From JABDJX01 sp039942715 (lineage in GTDB: Bacteria > Pseudomonadota > Alphaproteobacteria > Rhodobacterales > Rhodobacteraceae), in the NCBI GenBank assembly GCA_039942715.1, contig JBDVBY010000006.1:248001-312000 (forward strand): a DNA stretch of 64,000 bases, written 5' to 3'. The position numbers and the translations under genes were made by a program. The first letter of the stretch is position 1. Every line of letters begins with the position of its first letter. The notes below the pieces were generated by a model, which was not told where the DNA came from, did no database searches, and worked only from the letters and a program-made list of their open reading frames with translations. This document shows positions 25,160 through 33,400 of this stretch, piece by piece.

Positions 25160-26658
25160 AATCCCTTGCCATCAAGCGCTGCTACGGCGACGCTTGCCTG
25201 TTCCACATCATCAAATGGCAGAACCGCATCCCCGATAACTTGCCCCGTTTCATGCCCTTTGCCCGCAATCAAAAGCGTATCACCCGGAGAAAGCGCATCC
25301 ACGCCGCGCAAAATCGCCTCGGCACGATCCCCAACTTCGGACACATCCGCCGCCCCTTTGCGCGTGCCTGCCAGCACCTCGGCCCTGATCACATCCGGGT
25401 CTTCAGAGCGCGGATTGTCATCCGTAATAAACACCTGATCAGCATAGTCTGCTGCCGCACGCCCCATCAAAGGACGCTTGCCTTTGTCACGATCACCGCC
25501 TGCACCAAAGGCCACAACCAAACGGCCTAAAACATGCGGGCGAAGCGCCTTGAGTGCTGTCGCCAAAGCCTCGGGCGTGTGGGCATAATCGACAAAAACC
25601 GTCGCCTGATTGTCGCGTCTAGCTGCCAGTTGCATACGCCCCCGCACGGTTTCCAGCATGTGCAGCGTGTCAAACACCTCGTCCGCATCAGCCCCGGTCG
25701 CAATACAAAGTCCGGCGGCCATCAACGCGTTTTCCGCCTGAAACCCACCTATCAACCCAAGGCGTGCCTGGCGAATTTTGCCACCCCACTCAAAGCGCAA
25801 CTCTTGGCCTGTCGCATCAAAGCGCTGCCCGCGTATCCGCAACAACGCCGCATCATCGCGCCCCACAGTCAAAACATCCTGCCCACGCGCATCAGCAACC
25901 TCGGCCATGCGTGGCCCCCACGGATCGTCGATGTTGATGACAGCAATGCCATCTTCGCTCAGGACCCGCGTGAACAAACCGGCTTTGGCTTCAAAATATT
26001 CCTCAAAATCAGCGTGATAGTCCAAGTGATCCTGACTAAGGTTGGTAAAACCCGCCGCCTGAAGACGCACCGCATCAACGCGTCGCTGTGCCAGCCCATG
26101 AGACGACGCCTCCATCGCTGCATGCGTAATTCCGGCATCCGCCAATCGCGCCAACGCAGCGTGCAAAGTAATTGGCTCAGGCGTCGTGTGTTGAAGCGGA
26201 GCGGTGAATGCACCCTCAATCCCCGTTGTGCCGATGTTGACGGCCTCGGCCCCCATTTCCACCCAAAGCTGACGCGTGAACGTTGCCACAGACGTCTTGC
26301 CATTGGTGCCGGTGATCGCGACCTGTACTTCGGGCTGCGCTTCAAACCAAAGGGCTGCGCTAAAGGCCAAAGCTTCGCGCGGGTCCTCAACCACCACCAA
26401 GGCCGCATCGCTTTCGGCCAAATCTTCAGCAGCAATCGCGGCACCTTCGGGGTCGGTCAAAATGGCGGCGGCTTTCATCCGCAAAGCGTATTGAATGAAC
26501 TCCCCGCCATGCACCTTGGTGCCCGGCAACGCGGCAAACAAATGTCCCGCCTTCACATCACGGCTGTCGACTGAAAGGCCAGTAATCCGCACATCTTTTG
26601 GGGACTTCGCCGTCAACCCAAGCTCGGCCAATGTCCGTGTTCTTGCTTGGGTTTGCAT
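25156..26658 (-). CDS. murE: UDP-MurNAc-L-Ala-D-Glu:meso-diaminopimelate ligase MurE
   Basis: MurE adds the third residue of the stem peptide. 500 residues with ITGTNGKTSVATF near 114, the central-domain NIGTTGIEG and MEASSHGL, and in the C-terminal domain the DDNPRSEDP block; DNPR is the signature for meso-diaminopimelate rather than lysine. So the wall is DAP-type, as expected for a Gram-negative. 25 bases separate it from ftsI. Confidence 0.97.
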   Translation of the reverse strand: MQTQARTRTLAELGLTAKSPKDVRITGLSVDSRDVKAGHLFAALPGTKVHGGEFIQYALRMKAAAILTDPEGAAIAAEDLAESDAALVVVEDPREALAFSAALWFEAQPEVQVAITGTNGKTSVATFTRQLWVEMGAEAVNIGTTGIEGAFTAPLQHTTPEPITLHAALARLADAGITHAAMEASSHGLAQRRVDAVRLQAAGFTNLSQDHLDYHADFEEYFEAKAGLFTRVLSEDGIAVINIDDPWGPRMAEVADARGQDVLTVGRDDAALLRIRGQRFDATGQELRFEWGGKIRQARLGLIGGFQAENALMAAGLCIATGADADEVFDTLHMLETVRGRMQLAARRDNQATVFVDYAHTPEALATALKALRPHVLGRLVVAFGAGGDRDKGKRPLMGRAAADYADQVFITDDNPRSEDPDVIRAEVLAGTRKGAADVSEVGDRAEAILRGVDALSPGDTLLIAGKGHETGQVIGDAVLPFDDVEQASVAVAALDGKGL

Positions 26659-26683
26659 GAAAAAAGCCTCGCCTTATCGCCAC

Positions 26684-28465
26684 TCAATTGCGCGCCAGTG
26701 TTACACCTGTTGCCGGACCTTGTTCAACATCCGGTGCAAGCCCCAATAGTGGCGCAATGCGGCGGATCACTTCTGCTGCGACGGGCACCGCTGTCCAACC
26801 GGCTGTACGACGTGGTTCGCGCCCGCTGGTCTCAACCGGCTCGTCCAAGCTGACAACCAACACGTAGGCCGGATCATCTGCGGGAAAGACGCTGGCAAAA
26901 GTCGCGATAACTTTGTCGTCGTAATACCCGCCTTGGGGCTTAGGCTTGTCAGCCGTGCCGGTTTTGCCTGCCACCTGATAGCCCGCCACTTCACCAAGTG
27001 TCGCGGTGCCGCGTGTCACAACTGCGCGCAAAAACTCGCGCATCTGCTTGCTCGTGTTGGCACTCAAGACCTGCGCGCCCGCTTCCGGCTCGTCACGCTT
27101 AAGAAGCGTCGGTGTAACCTTGGTTCCCCCGTTTACAAGGGTTGCGTAAGCAGAGGCCAAATGCAGCGGCGAAGCCGACATGCCATGTCCGTAAGATATT
27201 GTCATTGCTTGGATTTCTGACCATTTCTTTGGCAGCAACGGACGCGATCCCGGAGCTTCGATCAACTCAATCCCGGTCTGCGTCAAAAGCCCAAGACCGC
27301 GCAGGAAATCCTGCTGCCGCTCTGGCCCGATCATCATCGCGATGCGCGCCGTGCCGATGTTAGAGGATTCCACAATCACGTCTTCAACCGTCAGCGCTTT
27401 GCCGTGATCAAACAGATCGCGAATACGGTGCTTGCCCCATTTCAGCGGCCCGGTCGTATCGATCCATGTTGTGCGGCTGACCAACCGTTCGTCGATTGCC
27501 TGCGCCGTTGTGAAAATCTTGAAGGTCGAGCCAAGTTCGTAAAGCCCCTGCACCGCGCGATTAAACAGCGGACTGTCAGCCTGATCACCGGTCGTTAGGG
27601 GACGCGGGCGATCGTTGGGATCAAAGTCCGGCAAGCTGGCCAGCGAAATCACTTCACCTGTGCGCACATCCATCAAAACGGCGGCGGCGCCTTTGGCACT
27701 CATCAACCGCATGCCACCTTCCAAGACGCGCTCAACCGCCGCCTGCACGGTCAAATCCAGCGACAGCGTCAACGGCACATCACCGCGACCAGGATCGCGC
27801 AATTCTTCGTCCAGCGCCTTTTCAATGCCCGCAACGCCAATAACCTCGGCCGAAGAAACACCCTCGCGCCCGAAACCAGCACCGCCAAGAATATGCGCCG
27901 CCAAGGATCCGTTGGGATAAAGGCGCATCTCGCGTGGGCCAAAGAGCAGACCCGGTTCGCCAATGTCGTGCACCGCTTGTTGTTGCTCGGGGCTGATCCG
28001 GCGTTTGATCCAGATAAATTTGCGTTTCCCGGTGAACTGACGCTGCAACTTGGCCTCGTCCAGATCAGGGAAAATCTCGGCCAATGCTTTGGCGGCCCGC
28101 AGCGGCTCGATCATTTGCGGCGGTTGCGCGTAAAGCGAATGGGTCGTCAGGTTCGTCGCAAGCAAGCGGCCATTGCGATCCGTAATGTCGGCGCGCGCAG
28201 CCACGATTTGCGCGCCACTGGCCGCCGCGCGCGGCTCGGCCGGATCAGAAGCCGCAATGAAAGACATCTTCAGCCCGACCATGCAAAACGCGCAAAGAAA
28301 CACCACGCCCAACACCAAAAGCCGCCCCTCGGCGCGCTGACGATCCACATCGCGTGTGGACTCGTGGCGCGCCTCTAGGTTCTCGCGTTCAATCGCGTCA
28401 GGGTTTTCACCATCGCGACGCGCGGCCAAAATACGGGCAAGAGGGCGAAGCGGCGCGCGTGTCAT
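26684..28465 (-). CDS. ftsI: Peptidoglycan D,D-transpeptidase FtsI (PBP3)
   Basis: FtsI crosslinks septal peptidoglycan. 593 residues: a basic cytoplasmic N-terminus, a membrane anchor at about 47-66 (LLVLGVVFLCAFCMVGLKM), a dimerisation domain, and the transpeptidase domain with the catalytic STFK (in YELGSTFKIFT), SSN (VESSNIGTAR) and KTG (VAGKTGTADKP). It overlaps ftsL by four bases. Confidence 0.97.
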   Translation of the reverse strand: MTRAPLRPLARILAARRDGENPDAIERENLEARHESTRDVDRQRAEGRLLVLGVVFLCAFCMVGLKMSFIAASDPAEPRAAASGAQIVAARADITDRNGRLLATNLTTHSLYAQPPQMIEPLRAAKALAEIFPDLDEAKLQRQFTGKRKFIWIKRRISPEQQQAVHDIGEPGLLFGPREMRLYPNGSLAAHILGGAGFGREGVSSAEVIGVAGIEKALDEELRDPGRGDVPLTLSLDLTVQAAVERVLEGGMRLMSAKGAAAVLMDVRTGEVISLASLPDFDPNDRPRPLTTGDQADSPLFNRAVQGLYELGSTFKIFTTAQAIDERLVSRTTWIDTTGPLKWGKHRIRDLFDHGKALTVEDVIVESSNIGTARIAMMIGPERQQDFLRGLGLLTQTGIELIEAPGSRPLLPKKWSEIQAMTISYGHGMSASPLHLASAYATLVNGGTKVTPTLLKRDEPEAGAQVLSANTSKQMREFLRAVVTRGTATLGEVAGYQVAGKTGTADKPKPQGGYYDDKVIATFASVFPADDPAYVLVVSLDEPVETSGREPRRTAGWTAVPVAAEVIRRIAPLLGLAPDVEQGPATGVTLARN

Positions 28466-28788
28466 TCAGACACCTCGCGATCCATGACTTCGACCGTGTT
28501 TTCAACAGGATAGGTGATCTGATCAATCGCGCCAAAGTGATCGGGACGCAGTGGCAAAAGACCAAGGCTATCAAAGTTCAGATCAGCCAAATCAGCCAGT
28601 CTTTCGGGACGATTAAGATAGGCCCATTCCGCGCGCAAGACGCCGGCCCGTTCACGCAAATCAGCGATTTCGGCACGCAGCTCTTTGACTTCGCGCAGGC
28701 TGGCTTGGGTTTCGTAATTCTGCCGGTAAGCCCAAACGGCGAGGGCCATAACGGCCAATGCGCTGACAACGTAGAAGACTGATTTCAT
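28462..28788 (-). CDS. ftsL: Cell division protein FtsL
   Basis: A 108-residue bitopic protein with a membrane helix at about 4-20 and a leucine/arginine-rich coiled coil from about 28-70 (ASLREVKELRAEIADLRERAG). Sequence conservation of FtsL is low, so the name rests on size, topology and its place between rsmH and ftsI. It forms the FtsQLB subcomplex of the divisome. It overlaps both rsmH (ATGA) and ftsI. Confidence 0.88.
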   Translation of the reverse strand: MKSVFYVVSALAVMALAVWAYRQNYETQASLREVKELRAEIADLRERAGVLRAEWAYLNRPERLADLADLNFDSLGLLPLRPDHFGAIDQITYPVENTVEVMDREVSE

Positions 28789-29777
28789 GACATAACCACC
28801 ACTTTTGGCATTCCGAGTTTTGTTCGATCCACCGCGCTCGCGGGCGTATCTGTTCGCCGCCCGACGCGCAACTTGGCTGAGCGCGCGCGCGGATTTCTGC
28901 TTACTTCAGCTTCATTCGGCGGGATCGCTTTGTTGCGCGCCTCAAAGCGCGGCGCATCAGCAACCACTTCGGGTGCATAACGGCTACCGCCACCGGTTTT
29001 CCCCGAACGAGCCTGAAAAAAGCGTTTGATGATCCGGTCTTCCAGCGAGTGGAAACTCACCACGGCCAGCCAACCACCGGGTGCCAAAGCGCGCTCTGCC
29101 GCTTCAAGCCCTTCAACCAATTGGCCAAATTCGTCGTTCACCGCTATACGCAACGCTTGGAATGTTCGCGTCGCAGGATGGCTTTGACCGGGCTTGGGGC
29201 GCGGCAAAACGCCCTCGATGATTTTCACCAAAGCAGCGGTCGTTTCAATTGGCGCATCCGCGCGCTTGCGCACAATCGCAGAGGCAATCCGGCGCGACGC
29301 GCGCTCTTCACCGTAGTGATAAAAAATGTCAGCCAGCACGGCTTCAGACGCATCAGAGACCAGATCAGCCGCAGAAAGCCCGCTTTGGCTCATCCGCATA
29401 TCTAAGGGGCCATCGCCCATGAAAGAGAACCCGCGCTCGGCCTGATCAAGCTGCATAGATGAGACGCCAAGGTCTAAAACCACGCCAGAAAGTGGCGCAT
29501 CAACATACTGATCTAAGTGGGAAAATGTCCCCTCAACAAGCTTAAGACGATCGCCATATTCGCCTGCCCAGTCCGCAGCCATGTCAAAAACGATCGGATC
29601 ACGATCAACGCCAATCACGCGATCAACACCCGCTGCCAAAAGCCCTTTTGCATATCCACCCGCACCAAACGTGCCGTCCAACCAGGTTCCGCCCAAAGGC
29701 GCGCACGCTTCGAGTATAGCATCCAAAAGAACCGGGATATGAGGCGTGTCGCCTTGCGCGCGGGCAGCTGGAGGCAT
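28785..29777 (-). CDS. rsmH: 16S rRNA (cytosine1402-N4)-methyltransferase RsmH
   Basis: RsmH (MraW) methylates N4 of C1402 in 16S rRNA. 330 residues; SAM-binding DGTFGAGGYAKGLL near 37-50, then GVVLDLGVSSMQLDQAERGFSF, GPLDMRMSQ and the C-terminal VVSFHSLEDRIIKRFF, all diagnostic. It starts three bases after the mraZ stop. Confidence 0.98.
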   Translation of the reverse strand: MPPAARAQGDTPHIPVLLDAILEACAPLGGTWLDGTFGAGGYAKGLLAAGVDRVIGVDRDPIVFDMAADWAGEYGDRLKLVEGTFSHLDQYVDAPLSGVVLDLGVSSMQLDQAERGFSFMGDGPLDMRMSQSGLSAADLVSDASEAVLADIFYHYGEERASRRIASAIVRKRADAPIETTAALVKIIEGVLPRPKPGQSHPATRTFQALRIAVNDEFGQLVEGLEAAERALAPGGWLAVVSFHSLEDRIIKRFFQARSGKTGGGSRYAPEVVADAPRFEARNKAIPPNEAEVSRNPRARSAKLRVGRRTDTPASAVDRTKLGMPKVVVMS

Positions 29778-29780
29778 TGC

Positions 29781-30278
29781 TTAGACACCTTCCTCGTCAT
29801 CAAGAAGGGTCCACTCCGAACCTTCTGGAAGACTATCAAGCAAATCTTCCACCTCACCGTGTTTGGCCTTGTAGGTTTCGGGCTTCCAGATTTGAAAGGT
29901 ATCGCCCATAGCCATAAAATAAGCTTCGCCCTCAATGCCGATTTTCTTGCGCAATTTGGCGGGTAATACGATGCGGCCTGTGTCATCCACGGTGGCCGGC
30001 ATCGACTGGCCATTGAACAACTGCTCCATCGCACGCCGCTTAAGTGAGCCACGCGCCATGCGGGCAATCTTGCCATCCACTTCTGCAGCGGCATCAATCG
30101 TAAAGCATTCGAGGAACGCGCGCCGCTCGCCACCATAAACGATGCGAAACTCCGGCAGCTTGCCGTCGGTCCAACTTGGATCAGATGCTTCGATCACACG
30201 ACGATAATAGGCCGGGATAGACACCCTGCCCTTTGCATCCACCTTGTGGGTGCCCTCGCCGTTAAAAGTCCGAACCAC
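29781..30278 (-). CDS. mraZ: Transcriptional regulator MraZ
   Basis: MraZ is a ring-forming DNA-binding protein that controls its own dcw operon. It has two SpoVT-AbrB-type domains: VDAKGRVSIPAYYRRV at about 12-27 and VDDTGRIVLPAKLRKKI at about 94-110. 165 residues, slightly longer than E. coli (152), with an acidic C-terminal tail. The start is a GTG. Candidate binding boxes of the TGGGA type lie at 30677-30701, about 400 bases upstream. Confidence 0.96.
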   Translation of the reverse strand: MVRTFNGEGTHKVDAKGRVSIPAYYRRVIEASDPSWTDGKLPEFRIVYGGERRAFLECFTIDAAAEVDGKIARMARGSLKRRAMEQLFNGQSMPATVDDTGRIVLPAKLRKKIGIEGEAYFMAMGDTFQIWKPETYKAKHGEVEDLLDSLPEGSEWTLLDDEEGV

Positions 30279-30302
30279 TGTCCCGCGGATCCTTTTTACC
30301 TA

Positions 30303-30351
30303 CCCCCAAAAGTGAAAACGACGGATCGAACTGCTGCCAGTGTTCGATCCG
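30303..30351 (-). terminator. Attenuator-like terminator before mraZ
   Basis: Perfect 10-base inverted repeat CGGATCGAAC / GTTCGATCCG (30322-30331 and 30342-30351) with a ten-base loop. On the minus strand it is followed by TCGTTTTCACTTTT, a broken T-run. It would let part of the transcripts stop before mraZ and part read into the dcw operon. Confidence 0.65.
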
Positions 30352-30611
30352 CCGCCCTCGTCCCGTCTCCGGGTTAGTCCAGCTGCGCGCGCCACCTGGG
30401 GGGATGTCTGCTCGCCCGCGCGCCGGATCTCTTAATGGATGAAGGCGGCTGCCTGTATGAAACCTGCTTATTATTTGCGTGGGGTCGTTGATTGCCCCGT
30501 GTGCTGTGCCGCTTTCATCCGATGCACAATTACTGACATGGGAAATCATGGTACGCAATAGAAATATAGGGGATTTTGTGGGCCAGCCAGTGATGTCAAC
30601 GTTGCTAAAAA
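30303..30611 (-). ncRNA. Candidate UpsM-like leader small RNA upstream of mraZ
   Basis: In Rhodobacter sphaeroides the 5' leader of the dcw mRNA is ended early at an intrinsic terminator, yielding the abundant small RNA UpsM. This region has the same plan: promoter-like boxes near 30618-30646, about 300 bases with no credible gene, and a perfect hairpin with T-rich tail (30303-30351) about 25-45 bases before the mraZ GTG. The 5' end is estimated from the boxes; a second possible promoter (TTGACA at 30594-30599, TATATT at 30563-30568, spacing too long at 25) would shorten it. Homology to UpsM is inferred from position and layout, not from sequence comparison. Confidence 0.6.
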
Positions 30612-30617
30612 CGATAT

Positions 30618-30646
30618 ATTGTGTCTATATTTAGATTATTGGTCAA
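30618..30646 (-). promoter_or_regulatory. Candidate sigma-70 promoter of the dcw operon
   Basis: Minus strand: TTGACC (30646-30641), 17 bases, CACAAT (30623-30618). Five of six and four of six consensus bases with ideal spacing, inside an AT-rich block and just downstream of the MraZ boxes. Confidence 0.45.
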
Positions 30647-30676
30647 AAAATTACAACATATAGTGATTTGATTGAT

Positions 30677-30701
30677 TCCAAAATTTTCCCATAATATCCC
30701 A
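30677..30701 (-). promoter_or_regulatory. MraZ-binding boxes
   Basis: Three pentamers in a 10-base period on the minus strand: TGGGA (30701-30697), TGGGA (30691-30687), TTGGA (30681-30677), with five-base spacers. MraZ of E. coli and other bacteria binds TGGGN repeats with five-base spacers, so this fits autoregulation of the dcw operon. The third box is imperfect. Confidence 0.7.
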
Positions 30702-30843
30702 TCATTTCGGCGGTTTTTTGCCAAAACATGCCTATCACAACTCTAATGGCAGATGAATCACTAAAACTCGAAACCGCGTCCCATCGCCGCCCAAATGCGG
30801 ATCTGTCACAATTTCGCTGCACTCGTTCGCCAAGAAGTGGCTC

Positions 30844-31137
30844 ATGATCGAGATCGTTACGGATATCCGCAATTTCTGGCATCCCTTGGCCATTATCGTG
30901 CTACTGGGATATTTCATCCTTTCTTTTGCGCGTTTTTGGCAGCGCACGAAGGATGCTTACGAGAACCTGTACGGCACCGAGAATTACCTGAGTAACATTA
31001 TGCCGCCCTCGCCGCGAAACGATGGCACACCGCAAGACGAAGCGTTTCAGGCGGTCTACTACCCTGCGATGCGCCAGATGTGGTGCCGCGTTGCGTTAAC
31101 TTGGGCTGCGATTATTGCCTTGGCGATGATCTATTAG
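30844..31137 (+). CDS. Hypothetical two-helix membrane protein
   Basis: A 97-residue protein with hydrophobic helices at about residues 12-29 and 79-96 and a polar middle (DAYENLYGTENYLSNIMPPSPRNDG). No family recognised. The gene lies between the dcw leader region and the photolyase gene, overlapping the photolyase stop by four bases in convergent orientation. Confidence 0.6.
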   Translation: MIEIVTDIRNFWHPLAIIVLLGYFILSFARFWQRTKDAYENLYGTENYLSNIMPPSPRNDGTPQDEAFQAVYYPAMRQMWCRVALTWAAIIALAMIY

Positions 31138-32549
31138 AAATCGCGCGCCTCATAGGCAGCAAGCGCACGCTTGCGCCCCACATCTAACGCGACAACAGGC
31201 TCGTTCGGATAAGGCGCATCCGGCGAAAGCGCCCAACTTTCCGGAACCGCGTCAAAGTATGACAGCGCTGTTTCGCTCGGGTTTGCCCTGCCCTCGGCCA
31301 GCCATTGAGTTTGATACAGTCCATCACCGTCAAACTTCTCAAGCTGTGTTTCGGGATTAAAGATACGGAAATACGGCGCAGCGTCTGGCCCGGAGCCTGC
31401 AGTCCACTGCCAACCCATCGCGTTGCTCGCAGGATCCCAATCGATCAAACAGTCTTCAAACCACTTTTGCCCAATCTTCCAATGCGCCATCAGATGTTTG
31501 GTCAGATAACTCGCCACGATCATCCGCGCGCGGTTGTGCATCGTGCCGGTCACATACATCTCGCGCATCGCGGCATCGACGAACTTCAGGCCGGTTCGCC
31601 CCTGTTTCCAGGCTTGCACGTCCGCCCCCTCGTCCGTTTCCCATGGAAACCCATCCCAGCCATCACGCCAACTGCGCGTCAGGATATGTGGCGTGTGCCA
31701 GACAAGGTGATACGCAAACTCGCGCCAGACGACCTCTTTCAAAAAATGCTCTGCACCCTTGGCGCCTTCATGCATCGCACGTTGGCCTGCGTGCCAAAGC
31801 GTGGCCGGGCTGATCTCTCCCCAAGCGAGGTTTTCAGAAAGACGCGACGTGCTTTCCTCGCCTGGAAAGTCACGGCGTGCTTTGTAAGTGTCGATGCGTT
31901 CGTCGATGAAATCCGCAAGTCGATCCAAAGCGGACTCTTCGCCGACGCACACATGAGCGGCCACAACAGAAGCGCCCCGGCGCATCGCAGCACCCATCTG
32001 CCAATCCTCAAGCGTATCGCTGTCAGGCCAGGCATCGGGTGCCGGAATGCTTGAAGGCGCAGGCGTGGGGGCTGCCACATCGGTGTCTTTCACCGCGCGC
32101 CACATCGGTGAATAGACCCGGTAAAATCCGCCCGTCTTTGTTTCAACGGCCCAAGGTTCAAACAGCAAATGTCCGGGGAGGCTTTTCGCTTCAACGCCCA
32201 TTTCTTCCAGACGTGCCTTCACACCTTTGTCGCGCGCAACCTGATCAGGATCATAGGCCCTGCTCCAACGCACAGACTTCGCCCCAGTCTCTTCGACAAC
32301 CGCAGCCAGAACCTCCTCGGCCTTACCGCGCCGCAAGATCAGCTTTGAACCCATCGCGTCGAGGGTTTCCGCCAACTTGGCTACTCCCAACCCAAACCGC
32401 CACTTGGGGCACGCGCCATAGGTCTCAAACACTTCATCCAGCACAAACACCGGAATAACAGGCCCGCCTTGTGCGATGGCCTCCAGCAAAGCGGCGTTAT
32501 CGCCCAAACGTAAATCCTTGCGGACCCACCAAAGTGTCGGATGTGTCAT
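31134..32549 (-). CDS. phrB: Deoxyribodipyrimidine photolyase
   Basis: A light-driven repair enzyme for cyclobutane pyrimidine dimers. 471 residues: the N-terminal antenna domain (LWWVRKDLRLGDNAAL) and the C-terminal FAD domain with the conserved GYPFVDA-like block (GLKFVDAAMREMYVTGTMHNRARMIVASYLTKHL) and DWDPASNAMGWQW, TWNPETQ-like FNPETQ. These fit the class I CPD photolyases. No clear SOS box is seen upstream. Confidence 0.95.
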   Translation of the reverse strand: MTHPTLWWVRKDLRLGDNAALLEAIAQGGPVIPVFVLDEVFETYGACPKWRFGLGVAKLAETLDAMGSKLILRRGKAEEVLAAVVEETGAKSVRWSRAYDPDQVARDKGVKARLEEMGVEAKSLPGHLLFEPWAVETKTGGFYRVYSPMWRAVKDTDVAAPTPAPSSIPAPDAWPDSDTLEDWQMGAAMRRGASVVAAHVCVGEESALDRLADFIDERIDTYKARRDFPGEESTSRLSENLAWGEISPATLWHAGQRAMHEGAKGAEHFLKEVVWREFAYHLVWHTPHILTRSWRDGWDGFPWETDEGADVQAWKQGRTGLKFVDAAMREMYVTGTMHNRARMIVASYLTKHLMAHWKIGQKWFEDCLIDWDPASNAMGWQWTAGSGPDAAPYFRIFNPETQLEKFDGDGLYQTQWLAEGRANPSETALSYFDAVPESWALSPDAPYPNEPVVALDVGRKRALAAYEARDF

Positions 32550-32601
32550 ATTATCTAGCTCCCTACCCCCTCATTTAGGGCGGAGCGGCCAAGGTCAACG
32601 C

Positions 32602-33264
32602 CTAGGCTTGGCGATAGCGCAACATCTGCCAATGCAGACGTGGCGAGGGGATGAAAAACAGCATCAACCCAAGCACCGCAAACGACATCAGCATCACAGG
32701 GATCCACAGGATGCTGAGGAACAGACCAACACCGCCCGCGACCCGGATCGCTGCGTCAGGGGGCAACACGCGGTGCAGGAAAAGCTCAAACAGCTTGCCG
32801 CCATCCAATGGTTGCACAGGCACAAGGTTCATCACTGCCAAGAACAGGTTTACAGAAGAAATCGTCGCAAACACCCACCAGATTTCCGGATCGGTGACGA
32901 CATTGGCAATCAATCCAGCCACAGCCCAAAGCACAAGGTTCACAATTGGCCCCATCGCGACAATCAACTCTTGTTCGTATCGCGTGGCCGAGCGGGTGCG
33001 TTCGCAAAATCCACCGCCGCCAAAGAGCATAATGCGCCTGACTGGCACACCTTGGATCAAAGACGCCCAAGCATGCCCTAACTCGTGCAAATAAATCGAG
33101 CCGATAAGAACCGCCACAAAGATCAGATCGCGCATCAAACTGGCGCCATCGCCAGAGAACAGGTCCACAAAAACCATTGGTATCAGGAACAGGCTCGCCC
33201 CAATCTGGATCGGAACGCCCCAAGGACCACGAAATTCGGCTATCGGATTGGTATCTTGAAACAT
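32602..33264 (-). CDS. M50-family site-2-type membrane metalloprotease
   Basis: A 220-residue intramembrane zinc protease with HELGH at residues 60-64 and the second metal motif LDGG near 152-155 (QPLDGGKLFELF), about five or six membrane helices, and no PDZ or CBS domain. It is of the short Rhodobacterales-type M50B kind. Physiological substrate unknown. It stands between photolyase and BCCT genes as a single transcription unit. Confidence 0.88.
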   Translation of the reverse strand: MFQDTNPIAEFRGPWGVPIQIGASLFLIPMVFVDLFSGDGASLMRDLIFVAVLIGSIYLHELGHAWASLIQGVPVRRIMLFGGGGFCERTRSATRYEQELIVAMGPIVNLVLWAVAGLIANVVTDPEIWWVFATISSVNLFLAVMNLVPVQPLDGGKLFELFLHRVLPPDAAIRVAGGVGLFLSILWIPVMLMSFAVLGLMLFFIPSPRLHWQMLRYRQA

Positions 33265-33352
33265 TGGCAGCTCATTAAAAATCTAAGTATTTATCGCCAC
33301 CAAATTTGGCAAAACCATGCAGACGCCAAGACGATTTAAGGTGCCAAAACGC

Positions 33353-33378
33353 GAAAAGCCCCGAACGATGCCGGGGCT
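33353..33378 (-). terminator. Intrinsic terminator of the BCCT gene
   Basis: On the minus strand AGCCCCG, an eight-base loop, CGGGGCT, then TTTTCGC. It lies about 25 bases after the BCCT stop. Confidence 0.75.
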
Positions 33379-33400
33379 CCTCTAGATATTTAGGTGGATG

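Noticed and set aside
30322..30351. The GAAC...GTTC inverted repeat before mraZ as a LexA operator
   Set aside because: The alphaproteobacterial box is a direct repeat GTTC-N7-GTTC; this is an inverted repeat with a ten-base loop and fits a terminator hairpin.
30262..30558. Minus-strand open frame of 98 codons upstream of mraZ
   Set aside because: It runs through the leader hairpin and overlaps the mraZ start; composition is unlike neighbours and there is no ribosome-binding site. Better read as non-coding leader.
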